Assembly: GCA_003150515.1 (NCBI GenBank) | Contig: QALW01000051.1 | Span: 1 to 22,252, forward strand | Direction of reading: 5' to 3' | Source of the DNA: Selenomonadales bacterium | GTDB lineage: Bacteria; Bacillota; Clostridia; Christensenellales; QALW01 | Length of the DNA stretch: 22,252 nucleotides | In this document: one piece after another, positions 16,087 to 22,193 of the stretch | How positions within the stretch are numbered: position 1 is the stretch's first letter | Layout of the letters: each line of letters starts with the position of its first letter | Notes under the pieces: generated by a model | Seen by the model: the letters and a program-made list of their open reading frames with translations, nothing else | What the model was told of the DNA's origin: nothing | Databases searched by the model: none | Position numbers and translations under genes: made by a program

Positions 16087-16221
16087 TGCCAAGGCGCAAA
16101 GGAGCATATAGCCCGGCGGCGTTTGGCAAGCAAAGCTTGCCCAGGCCGAGCCAAAGGCTCGGCCTGGCGGCCGTTTCGGCCGCAAACGCCGCCGGGCTAT
16201 ATGCTCCTTTGCGCCTTGGCA
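16087..16221. repeat. Cloverleaf palindrome D (perfect)
   Basis: A 38-bp perfect outer stem (16087-16124 with 16184-16221) encloses three abutting hairpins: GGCAAGC-AAA-GCTTGCC (16125-16141), an 11-bp arm with loop AAA (16142-16166) and GCGGCCG-TTT-CGGCCGC (16167-16183). No base is unpaired except the three loops. It lies just after the Re-citrate-synthase-like gene and may also end its transcript. Its 60-base core is almost identical to that of copy F. Confidence 0.95.
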
Positions 16222-16255
16222 AACGCTTCGCTTTTTTAACATAAAAATAAAAAAA

Positions 16256-16459
16256 CGCGCGGGCGGCGGCGCAGCCCAGCCTCCAGCTTTGCTGGAGGCT
16301 GGGCTGACAGGGCAGGGCTGCGTGAGAGCAAGCAAAGCTTGCTCTGGCCGGGCCTGACGGCCCGGCCAGGCGGCCTTCGGCCGCCTCACGCAGCCCTGCC
16401 CTGCTCCCCCACGCACGCCCAAAATGGGCGTGCGTGGGGGGAGAGCCGCCGCCCGCGCG
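16256..16459. repeat. Nested cloverleaf palindrome E
   Basis: The outer stem is 15 bp of GC (16256-16270 with 16445-16459), extended outward by A-runs paired to T-runs (about 16243-16255 with 16460-16471). Arms are a 16-bp hairpin with loop TTT (16272-16306), an inner cloverleaf (16308-16403) and a hairpin of about 17 bp (16404-16443). The inner cloverleaf has a 19-bp perfect stem and three abutting arms: AGCAAGC-AAA-GCTTGCT (16327-16343), an 11-bp arm with loop TGAC (16344-16369) and GCGGCC-TTC-GGCCGC (16370-16384). Together with copy D it fills 16074-16490; no gene is supported there. Confidence 0.93.
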
Positions 16460-16497
16460 TTTTTTATTTTTACACTAAAACCTTTTTCCCTCCGTCA

Positions 16498-16530
16498 GAC
16501 ACCCATTATCCCCGGCCGCATATTATATAA
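16498..16530 (+). promoter_or_regulatory. Sigma-K-like (sporulation) promoter of the small Cys-rich gene
   Basis: GACACCCATTAT (16498-16509), then CATATTATATAA (16519-16530). CATANNNTA is the -10 pattern of the mother-cell factor sigma-K (sigma-E is close), with an AC-type -35. The same GACACCCATTAT block and a CATANNNTA sit before the beta-propeller-like gene at 19791. The complement ATAATGGGTGTC is one mismatch from my recollection of the GerE site (RWWTRGGY). Confidence 0.55.
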
Positions 16531-16560
16531 TAAAGAAATTAAAAAGGAGGGTTAAACAGA

Positions 16561-16743
16561 ATGATTAACAACCTAGTCCAAGAGCAGAACGGAGATTCCT
16601 TTTTGGTCTTTCTCATTTTGCTTATGCTGCTTCTGAATAATGGCGACTGCTTTTGCGGGGATAACATATTCTTCTTTATTTTGCTGACCGTTATAATATT
16701 CTGCGGATGTTCCGGTCAAAATAACTGCAGCTGCTCCGGCTGA
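16561..16743 (+). CDS. Small hydrophobic Cys-rich protein, possibly sporulation-associated
   Basis: 60 residues with an excellent ribosome binding site (AAAAAGGAGGG, nine bases before ATG). There are two hydrophobic stretches (SFLVFLILLMLLL and FFFILLTVIIFC) separated by NNGDCFCGDN. The C-terminus is Cys/Ser/Gly/Asn-rich (CGCSGQNNCSCSG), giving six cysteines in 60 residues. Small membrane proteins with Asn/Cys-rich segments are common in clostridial genomes, but I do not know a function. The sigma-K-like promoter suggests production in the mother cell late in sporulation, where Cys-rich proteins can be cross-linked into the spore coat. That is inference. It is sandwiched between palindromes E and F. 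Confidence 0.75.
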   Translation: MINNLVQEQNGDSFLVFLILLMLLLNNGDCFCGDNIFFFILLTVIIFCGCSGQNNCSCSG

Positions 16744-16766
16744 ATTACTTAACCTGCTGAACGCTC

Positions 16767-16797
16767 CCCTGGCCGCAGGCTGCGCCTGCGGCCAGGG
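16767..16797 (+). terminator. 14-bp hairpin after the small Cys-rich gene
   Basis: CCCTGGCCGCAGGC, loop TGC, and a perfect complement, 23 bases after the stop. It may act as terminator, or be the left side arm of the adjacent cloverleaf F. Confidence 0.6.
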
Positions 16798-16800
16798 CCG

Positions 16801-16917
16801 GCGGGGCATAAGAGGGGGAGGGCGCGTTTGGCAAGCGAAGCTTGCCCAGGCCGAGCCAAAGGCTCGGCCCGGCGGCCGTTCCGGCCGCAAACGCGCCCTC
16901 CCCCTCTTATGCCCCGC
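16801..16917. repeat. Cloverleaf palindrome F
   Basis: A 29-bp perfect outer stem (16801-16829 with 16889-16917) encloses abutting arms: GGCAAGC-GAA-GCTTGCC (16830-16846), an 11-bp arm with loop AAA and one A-C mismatch (16847-16871), and GCGGCCG-TTC-CGGCCGC (16872-16888). The arms differ from those of copy D at only four positions or so, yet the outer stem beyond GTTT/AAAC is different. It lies between the convergent Cys-rich gene and recF. Confidence 0.95.
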
Positions 16918-16919
16918 GC

Positions 16920-16964
16920 TTTTACATCCCCCCTTTTTTTAATAAAAAAAGGGGGGATGTAAAA
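16920..16964 (-). terminator. Terminator hairpin of recF
   Basis: A 21-bp perfect hairpin with a three-base loop (AAT): TTTTACATCCCCCC plus a T-run, then an A-run and the complement. It begins two bases after the recF stop. A-run and T-run sides make it a plausible bidirectional terminator. Confidence 0.8.
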
Positions 16965-16966
16965 TT

Positions 16967-18055
16967 TTAAAAATACACCCTTCCCTCTTTAACTCTTATA
17001 ATCCGCGCTGGCAGCTTCTTAAGGCTCTCAGAAAGCTCGGCCGCCGTTATAAGCGCCTGAATTCCTTCCAGCCGGCCTAACAGCCGCTCCTGCCTGGCCG
17101 CGTCCAGCTCGCTGAGCACATCGTCCAAAAGCAAAACAGGATATTCTCCCATCTCCTCCTTTATAAGCTCCAGCTGCGCCAATTTCAGCGCCAAAGCCGC
17201 CGTGCGCTGCTGACCTTGAGAACCAAACCATCTTAAATCCCTGTCCCCCAGCTTAAACGCTATATCATCCTTATGCGGGCCGAAACCCGTCGCTTTATTC
17301 TTTATATCCCTCTCTGCGTTCTGCCTAAGCGTACTCAGCAGCTTTTCCTTTAATTCTTCCTCTTCCCCCATTACCGAAGGCTCATAAATGGCCTTAAGCG
17401 ATTCCCGTCCCCCGCTTAATTCGTAGTGAAAGCGTTCGCAAAGCGGGCTCAGCTTACTGACAAACCGCCTTCTCTCAGCCATAATGGGCTGAGCGGCCTC
17501 TGAAAGCTTTTCATCCCATATGAATAAAGTGTCCTCGCCTCCTTTAGCCGGCATCAGCTTAAGGAGATGGTTGCGCTGCTCTAATACATGATTATAGGTA
17601 TTCAGCGCATAAAAATAGCTCTTTTTCATCTGGCATCTGTCCAAATCCATAAAACGGCGGCGCTGAGAAGGCCCGGCCTTTATTATGTCCAAATCCTCAG
17701 GTGAAAACATAACGCTCTTTATCTGACCTATCATATCTCCTATGCGGCTTATGGGCAAACCGTTAAGCAGCACCCTCTTCTTTTCACTTCTGGAAAGCAC
17801 TACGTCCACAGTATGCTCGCCGTCCTGCTGCACACTCTCCGCTTTTACCCGGGCAAAAGGCTCGTTTATGCGTATCATATCCCTGTCCCGCGCCGTACGG
17901 TGGCTTTTTCCCGTGCTTAAAAGAGCGGCCGCTTCAAGCAAATTAGTTTTTCCCTGCGCGTTTTCGCCCATAAAAATATAAATTTCATTTTCAAGAGGCA
18001 GCTCCAGATATTCGTAATTGCGAAAATTTCTGAGTTGAAGCTTGGAAATATACAT
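16967..18055 (-). CDS. recF: DNA replication and repair protein RecF
   Basis: 362 residues, full family length. It is an SMC-like ATPase that loads RecA at single-strand gaps together with RecO and RecR. Visible motifs are an N-terminal YISKLQLRNFRNY, Walker A GENAQGKT (residues 30-37), the family stretch FSPEDLDIIKAGPSQRRRFMD (about 117-137), the ABC signature SQGQQR (279-284) and Walker B LLLDDVLSELD (308-318). In most Firmicutes recF follows dnaN in the dnaA-dnaN-recF-gyrB cluster. Here it stands alone between palindromes F and G with its own consensus promoter. AAGGA lies ahead of the ATG. Confidence 0.96.
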   Translation of the reverse strand: MYISKLQLRNFRNYEYLELPLENEIYIFMGENAQGKTNLLEAAALLSTGKSHRTARDRDMIRINEPFARVKAESVQQDGEHTVDVVLSRSEKKRVLLNGLPISRIGDMIGQIKSVMFSPEDLDIIKAGPSQRRRFMDLDRCQMKKSYFYALNTYNHVLEQRNHLLKLMPAKGGEDTLFIWDEKLSEAAQPIMAERRRFVSKLSPLCERFHYELSGGRESLKAIYEPSVMGEEEELKEKLLSTLRQNAERDIKNKATGFGPHKDDIAFKLGDRDLRWFGSQGQQRTAALALKLAQLELIKEEMGEYPVLLLDDVLSELDAARQERLLGRLEGIQALITAAELSESLKKLPARIIRVKEGRVYF

Positions 18056-18099
18056 ATTCCATCCTTACCGGCCGCAGCCGAAAAATATATGGCGCTATT

Positions 18100-18128
18100 A
18101 TTGTATTAATTAGCCGGCGCTTTGTCAA
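18100..18128 (-). promoter_or_regulatory. Consensus promoter of recF
   Basis: Reverse strand: TTGACA (18123-18128), a 17-base spacer, and TACAAT (18100-18105), 44 bases ahead of the start codon. Confidence 0.85.
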
Positions 18129-18140
18129 ACAGCCGGGCAG

Positions 18141-18394
18141 AAAAAAATTAAGCCTGAAAGGGGGGCGGCACGGCCATCCCGCGCCCTTAAGGATTAAGGG
18201 CGCGGGATGAGCGCGGCAGACGCGGGGGAGCGGCTCTTGAGCAAGCTTCGCTTGCTCAGCCGGGCCTAAAGGCCCGGCTGGCGGCCGTGCCGGCCGCCAA
18301 GAGCCGCCCCCGCGCCTGCCGCCCGGGCCCAGCCTCCGGCTGAAAGCCGGAGGCTGGGCCGCCGTGCCGCCCCCCCTTTCAGGCTTAATTTTTT
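18141..18394. repeat. Nested cloverleaf palindrome G
   Basis: The outer stem is 18141-18174 with 18361-18394, an A-run/T-run at the open end, and one bulge. Arms are a 16-bp hairpin with loop GGA (18175-18209), an inner cloverleaf (about 18213-18322) and a 16-bp hairpin with loop GAA (18326-18360). The inner cloverleaf stem carries GCGGCTCTT as in copies A and B, with one mismatch and one bulge. Its three abutting arms are 18239-18257 (8 bp, loop TTC), 18258-18279 (9 bp, loop TAAA) and 18280-18298 (8 bp, loop TGC). It sits immediately upstream of the recF promoter, so a role limited to termination is unlikely. No gene is supported in 18129-18642. Confidence 0.93.
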
Positions 18395-18438
18395 CACGGC
18401 TAAATAAATTCATATTTGTCTATTTAACCCATTGAAAG

Positions 18439-18516
18439 TCCTTTGTTTTCAAGGCATATCGCCTATTCAATGTTCAAACCCTATGTATTTTCCCTTGTTT
18501 TTGCCCTTATGAGCAG
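18439..18516 (+). repeat. Left flanking repeats of the kinase patch (R1, R2)
   Basis: R1 is TCCTTTGTTTTCAAGGC (18439-18455), identical at 19315-19331. R2 (18490-18516) is a 27-base word with core TTGCCCTTAT, 23 of 27 identical to 19225-19251. Both words are in the same orientation on the two sides, but their order is reversed (R1-R2 left, R2-R1 right). Confidence 0.7.
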
Positions 18517-18642
18517 AAGAAAGGAAAACTTTACCTGAATACAAAATGCTTTTTCGGCAGGGAATGAGCTTTTGGCGCTTGAGAGCGAAATACACCCCTC
18601 GCACAAACCTGCGGTTTGTACTCAGAATATCCGATATTTGAA

Positions 18643-19194
18643 TCAAAAATTAAATTGCTTTTTTATCATCTGCGCAACTATCTCTGGTGCAAGGTTAGTA
18701 TTGTCTATTTTCATATAGTTATCAAATGGGAGTTCTCCATCCATACTTTCCAAGCGGTATTGCGTGTCATCGCTGATAAGTCTCTGATTTGATAGCTCAA
18801 CATTCCTTTTTGACGCTTTTTGTAAAAGGCGGTTTTCCGTTACGTTTCTTTCCAAGCGCACTTTGCGGGATGCAACAAGCTCTACGTAGTAGAATTCCGT
18901 ATCGTACGGTTCAAAAATCTTTTTTACCTGTTCAACATAATCCCAATCTGTCTGCTGATCAAACGCCCACATATAAGTGAAAATCATTCCGTAGTTATCA
19001 GTTTTTGCAAACTCCTCAAATATGACTTGACGAAGTTTGTTTATAGCTGCTCCGTTATACTGTCCGAAGATTTCAATTACCGGTTCAATGGTCATATGAT
19101 TGTGGAACAACCGTAAACCGGTTATTTTCATCAACTCCTGTCCGACTGTCATTTTGCCAACAGCAGCATTGCCAATCATAAATAATAATTTCAT
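18643..19194 (-). CDS. P-loop kinase-like protein
   Basis: 183 residues. The N-terminal P-loop GNAAVGKMTVG (residues 8-18) is followed by LFHNHMTIEP, typical of small nucleotide- or shikimate-kinase-like proteins of the AAA_17/AAA_18 kind, which are often annotated only by fold. No specific substrate motif is recognised. Base use is clearly more AT-rich than recF or the nitrogen genes (for example many AAA, ATT and TTT codons), and the gene is flanked by repeated words on both sides. It was therefore probably acquired horizontally, perhaps with a mobile cassette. AGGA lies about ten bases before the ATG. The function is unknown. Confidence 0.8.
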   Translation of the reverse strand: MKLLFMIGNAAVGKMTVGQELMKITGLRLFHNHMTIEPVIEIFGQYNGAAINKLRQVIFEEFAKTDNYGMIFTYMWAFDQQTDWDYVEQVKKIFEPYDTEFYYVELVASRKVRLERNVTENRLLQKASKRNVELSNQRLISDDTQYRLESMDGELPFDNYMKIDNTNLAPEIVAQMIKKQFNF

Positions 19195-19224
19195 ATTTTT
19201 CTCATCCTGTTCTTTCTATCGTTC

Positions 19225-19331
19225 TTCCCTTGCAGTTGCCCTTATAAGCAGTCAGGGAAAGAGTAAACATGTGTGAAACTATATAAATGGATAAGGCAAA
19301 CGCATTGCGATCAATCCTTTGTTTTCAAGGC
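19225..19331 (+). repeat. Right flanking repeats of the kinase patch (R2, R1)
   Basis: R2 at 19225-19251 and R1 at 19315-19331 match the words at 18490-18516 and 18439-18455. This 210-base stretch (19195-19404) has no convincing gene. The repeats could be remnants of duplicated coding sequence or of a mobile cassette. Confidence 0.65.
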
Positions 19332-19404
19332 TTTCGGAAGATTTTATTGAAGTCCTATGACGTATAATAACCAATTATAAAATTAGGTTCTTCAAATTCT
19401 TAAT

Positions 19405-19656
19405 TTATCTCTTCGCCTCGTAATACGCCTCTATTGCCCTGGCAAGCTGGTCGGGGCAGGAAGTGTTTCCCTGACACTTAATTCCCTTAAGCAGCGAACA
19501 GACTTCATGCGCGTTCTTATTTATGCATAATTTAGCCACTCCCTGCGTATTTCCGCGGCAGCCGCCCTCAAAGCTTACGCTCTTTATTATATTATCCCTG
19601 CCTATTTCCAGGCTTATCTTTTTGGAACATGTTCCGCTGGTCTTATATTCAAACAT
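19405..19656 (-). CDS. TSCPD domain-containing small protein (TIGR03905 type)
   Basis: 83 residues, the full length of the short stand-alone TSCPD family. It contains GGCRGNTQGVAKLC and the eponymous TSCPD at residues 65-69. Cysteines at 10, 33, 44, 53, 61 and 67 could bind a metal. The domain is also found at the C-terminus of some vitamin-B12-dependent ribonucleotide reductases, but the role of the free form is unknown. There is a strong ribosome binding site (CGGAGGTAAGGATT before ATG). It is divergent from the beta-propeller-like gene. Confidence 0.9.
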   Translation of the reverse strand: MFEYKTSGTCSKKISLEIGRDNIIKSVSFEGGCRGNTQGVAKLCINKNAHEVCSLLKGIKCQGNTSCPDQLARAIEAYYEAKR

Positions 19657-19730
19657 AATCCTTACCTCCGTTTTACTATAAATATATTCTCCTTTTTTTA
19701 CATAAATCCTTTTTTATGCCCCGCCCTTCT

Positions 19731-19762
19731 GACACCCATTATTCCCTGCGGACATAATATAA
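19731..19762 (+). promoter_or_regulatory. Sigma-K-like promoter of the beta-propeller-like gene
   Basis: GACACCCATTAT (19731-19742) and CATAATATAA (19753-19762), almost the same as the promoter at 16498-16530 and one base longer between the two blocks. CATANNNTA fits the sigma-K -10. Confidence 0.55.
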
Positions 19763-19790
19763 ATCAGGAGCGGCATAAGGGAGGGTTTAG

Positions 19791-20678
19791 ATGGATGCTC
19801 TTTTAATACTGCATATGCAGGACGAAATAGGCCTGGTAAAAAACGGCGGCGGCGCCGTCTCTTTTTTCCGTCCCCTAGGGCCCGAAGCACAGGCGGGACT
19901 GCGTTCCGGCATAATCAAAGACAGCATTCTCTACGCTGTAGGCGCGTACAGCGGCATGCTCTATATTTTTTCTCTTCCTCAGCTTTCTCTGCATTGCTGC
20001 CGAAGCTGTATAGGAAGATATCCCTTTAAAATAGAATTGCAGCAGGAGCGCCTTTATATAGCCTGCGCCGACAGCGATACTGTACATATGCTCTCAAGCT
20101 GTAACGGAGAGCCCCTTTCCTCATATCATACCGGCGGTTATCTGAGCGCTATGGCCGTTTCTCCAAAATTCTGCCTGCTCTGCACATATAATACGCGCAA
20201 ACTGTTTCTGCTCTCAGCCAGCCATCTCTATCCGGAACTGGAAATGAATATTCCGCTCCAGCCAAACTGCGCTCTTTACGACCAAAACAAAAACCTGTTT
20301 TATATCTGCGGCACGGCCGAAGACGGTATAAAAGGAATGCTGTGTATTCTGAGCGGAGAGGGCGAGCTGCTCAAAATATGCGAAACGGGAGACGTTCCCG
20401 TGGATATGGCCTTATATAGGGAACAGCTTTTAATTTCCTGCTCGGGCCAGGACGTTATAGCCCTGCACGCGCGGGGAGAGGGACGTACTCTTGGCTGGCT
20501 CAAAGGCCCCCTTATGCCCGACAGGCTGGCCGTATGTCCTCAAAACGGCCGTCTTTACGTCTCCAGTCAGCTTGAAAATATTATAAACGTTATAGATATA
20601 AACGGCCGCAGAACTCTTTATACCCTTAAAACAGAGCGGGAACCCTCGGCGCTGATAATGTATTCCCAAAAGGACTAA
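19791..20678 (+). CDS. Hypothetical protein, probable YncE-like beta-propeller
   Basis: 295 residues without signal peptide or membrane segment. The sequence falls into repeated units of about 40 residues with the look of propeller blades: DSILYAVGAYSGMLYIFSLP, ERLYIACADSDTVHMLSS, KNLFYICGTAEDGIKGMLCIL, REQLLISCSGQDVIALH and NGRLYVSSQLENIINVIDI. This resembles YncE-type seven-bladed beta-propellers (Y-V-S/A-x-x-x-x-x-x-V-x-V-I-D pattern). There are about a dozen cysteines. GGGAGGG lies five bases before ATG. The sigma-K-like promoter suggests late sporulation expression, perhaps a spore-surface or mother-cell protein, which is inference. It converges on the RluA gene with a one-base gap. Confidence 0.8.
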   Translation: MDALLILHMQDEIGLVKNGGGAVSFFRPLGPEAQAGLRSGIIKDSILYAVGAYSGMLYIFSLPQLSLHCCRSCIGRYPFKIELQQERLYIACADSDTVHMLSSCNGEPLSSYHTGGYLSAMAVSPKFCLLCTYNTRKLFLLSASHLYPELEMNIPLQPNCALYDQNKNLFYICGTAEDGIKGMLCILSGEGELLKICETGDVPVDMALYREQLLISCSGQDVIALHARGEGRTLGWLKGPLMPDRLAVCPQNGRLYVSSQLENIINVIDINGRRTLYTLKTEREPSALIMYSQKD

Positions 20679-20679
20679 A

Positions 20680-21579
20680 CTATTTCTGCACGCGCAGCCG
20701 TTCAAGCAAAGCGAGCATATCTTCAGGCATGGGCGCGTCAAATTCAAGAGCTCTCTTATTCAACGGATGAATAAGCTCAAGATGCGCCGAATGCAGTGCC
20801 GGACGCTCAATTCCGCCCGAAAATTCCCTGCCGTAAAGCCAGTCGCCGTAAAGCGGATGTCCTATATAAGCCATATGCGCCCGAATCTGGTGCGTCCGTC
20901 CGGTATGCAGCAACAATTCAAGCAATGTATAATCCTTGCTGTATTCCAGCGGCTCGAACTGAGTTCTGGAAGGCTGCCCGCCCAAAGCGACAATGCGTTT
21001 TATTCCCGTTTCAGGCGCAAGTATAGGCGCGTCAATAATTCCTCCCCGGCTGATTTTTCCCTCTGTAACAGCCAGATAACCCCTTTTAAAAGCGTTGGTA
21101 TGCAGCTGGGAAGCTAAAACAGAATGAGCAAGAGCATGCTTGGCCATAACTATCAGGCCGCTCGTTCCGCAATCCAGCCTGTTTACAAACCTGCATACGA
21201 CATTCTGCCCTTTAGCGGCATAATAGCCTGCCGTCAGGCTGGAGAGAGTGTCCCTTTCATGGCCGGGCGACGGATGTACGGGCATATTGGGAGGCTTATT
21301 CAATATTAATATATCCTCGTCCTCATATATGACGTCCAAATGGCCGTAAACAACCGGAATGTTTGAACGGGCTTCTTCTTCCTCCAGAATAAGAGTCAGA
21401 ATTTCGCCCTTTTTTAAAACCCTGGAAACAAAAGCCGGCGCCTTATTTACATATATGCCGTTTCTGGCCTTCAGACTTTTAATTATACCTGAAGAAGCGT
21501 TAAGCTCTTCGCGCAGATATTCTTTAATTGTCCTGTCCTGCCAATCAGAGTCTATAAGCGCCGTATATTCCCGTTTCAT
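20680..21579 (-). CDS. RluA-family pseudouridine synthase
   Basis: 299 residues. An N-terminal S4 RNA-binding domain (about residues 15-65) is followed by the catalytic domain with RLDCGTSGLIV (catalytic D136), KRGYLA and GRTHQIRAHMAYIGHPLYGD. It converts uridine to pseudouridine in rRNA or tRNA. The S4 domain and length suggest the RluC/RluD/YlyB group, but the target site cannot be assigned from the sequence. Its ATG overlaps the stop of the upstream gene as ATGA, so the two are translationally coupled and share the promoter at 22059-22087. Confidence 0.95.
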   Translation of the reverse strand: MKREYTALIDSDWQDRTIKEYLREELNASSGIIKSLKARNGIYVNKAPAFVSRVLKKGEILTLILEEEEARSNIPVVYGHLDVIYEDEDILILNKPPNMPVHPSPGHERDTLSSLTAGYYAAKGQNVVCRFVNRLDCGTSGLIVMAKHALAHSVLASQLHTNAFKRGYLAVTEGKISRGGIIDAPILAPETGIKRIVALGGQPSRTQFEPLEYSKDYTLLELLLHTGRTHQIRAHMAYIGHPLYGDWLYGREFSGGIERPALHSAHLELIHPLNKRALEFDAPMPEDMLALLERLRVQK

Positions 21580-22013
21580 CTTTTAGCTTTAACGGGAGTA
21601 TAATAATCCATCTGCGCATATCCCATTATTTTCTGAGCTCCTAAAGAGGAGATAACGCTGCCCAGCTCTGCGCGCGAATTATCCCGTTCAAAGCCGTTCT
21701 GTTCTAAAAATAAGTTTATCTCGCGATTCATGCTTTCAACGTCCGTATGCTGGTCAATATCTGTCGCCGCCGCATAAAAGCCGCCGGGAAAATTTATAAT
21801 TTCAAATTCGTCCGGAACAAGCATGCTTTCTTCATATATATAAAGCCAATTAAAGCCGTTCTGCTCATGCAGCAGAAAATTTTTCGGAAATAAAGAGGGC
21901 TTTTGCGAGGAAAACCATTTATAAAAGCGTTCGAATTTTTCTTCTCCAAACATTCCTATACCAGAAGAGACCATTTTGCATTCAGGCATTTCATATATTC
22001 TTATACCCTGCAT
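21576..22013 (-). CDS. GyrI-like / AraC effector-binding domain protein
   Basis: 145 residues, a stand-alone GyrI-like (SOUL/BacR effector-binding fold) protein. The opening IRIYEMPECKMVSSGIGMFGEEKFERFYKWF and the later DEFEIINFPGGFYAAATDID fit the two-repeat fold. There is no DNA-binding domain. Such proteins bind small hydrophobic ligands or act as stress proteins; the ligand here is unknown. It is the first gene of a two-gene unit with the RluA-family enzyme, with AAAGGAGA before ATG and a consensus promoter upstream. Confidence 0.85.
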   Translation of the reverse strand: MQGIRIYEMPECKMVSSGIGMFGEEKFERFYKWFSSQKPSLFPKNFLLHEQNGFNWLYIYEESMLVPDEFEIINFPGGFYAAATDIDQHTDVESMNREINLFLEQNGFERDNSRAELGSVISSLGAQKIMGYAQMDYYTPVKAKR

Positions 22014-22058
22014 TTTTATCTCCTTTCATAATATGATTGATTTAAAACCGTTCAAATA

Positions 22059-22087
22059 AATATAGCATTGCCTGAAAACTATGTCAA
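22059..22087 (-). promoter_or_regulatory. Consensus promoter of the GyrI-like/RluA unit
   Basis: Reverse strand: TTGACA (22082-22087), a 17-base spacer, and TATATT (22059-22064), 46 bases before the start codon. Confidence 0.85.
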
Positions 22088-22152
22088 CGGTATTATATGT
22101 TCGGCGGTTTTAACGCCCCTAGAACGCGCAAAGCGGGCGGGGTTATATTTAT

Positions 22153-22193
22153 GGCCCCTGACCGGCCGCGCAGCGTGCGGCCGGACAGGGGCC
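22153..22193. repeat. GC-rich hairpin at the right edge
   Basis: GGCCCCTG and CCGGCCGC on the left pair with GCGGCCGG and CAGGGGCC on the right across a single A-A mismatch, with a seven-base loop. It may be a terminator for a gene beyond the window or a single-arm relative of the palindrome family. The last 60 bases hold no gene I can support. Confidence 0.7.

Noticed and set aside
16015..16530. Several reading frames over palindromes D and E
   Set aside because: They are translations of inverted repeats and are repeated on both strands without protein character.
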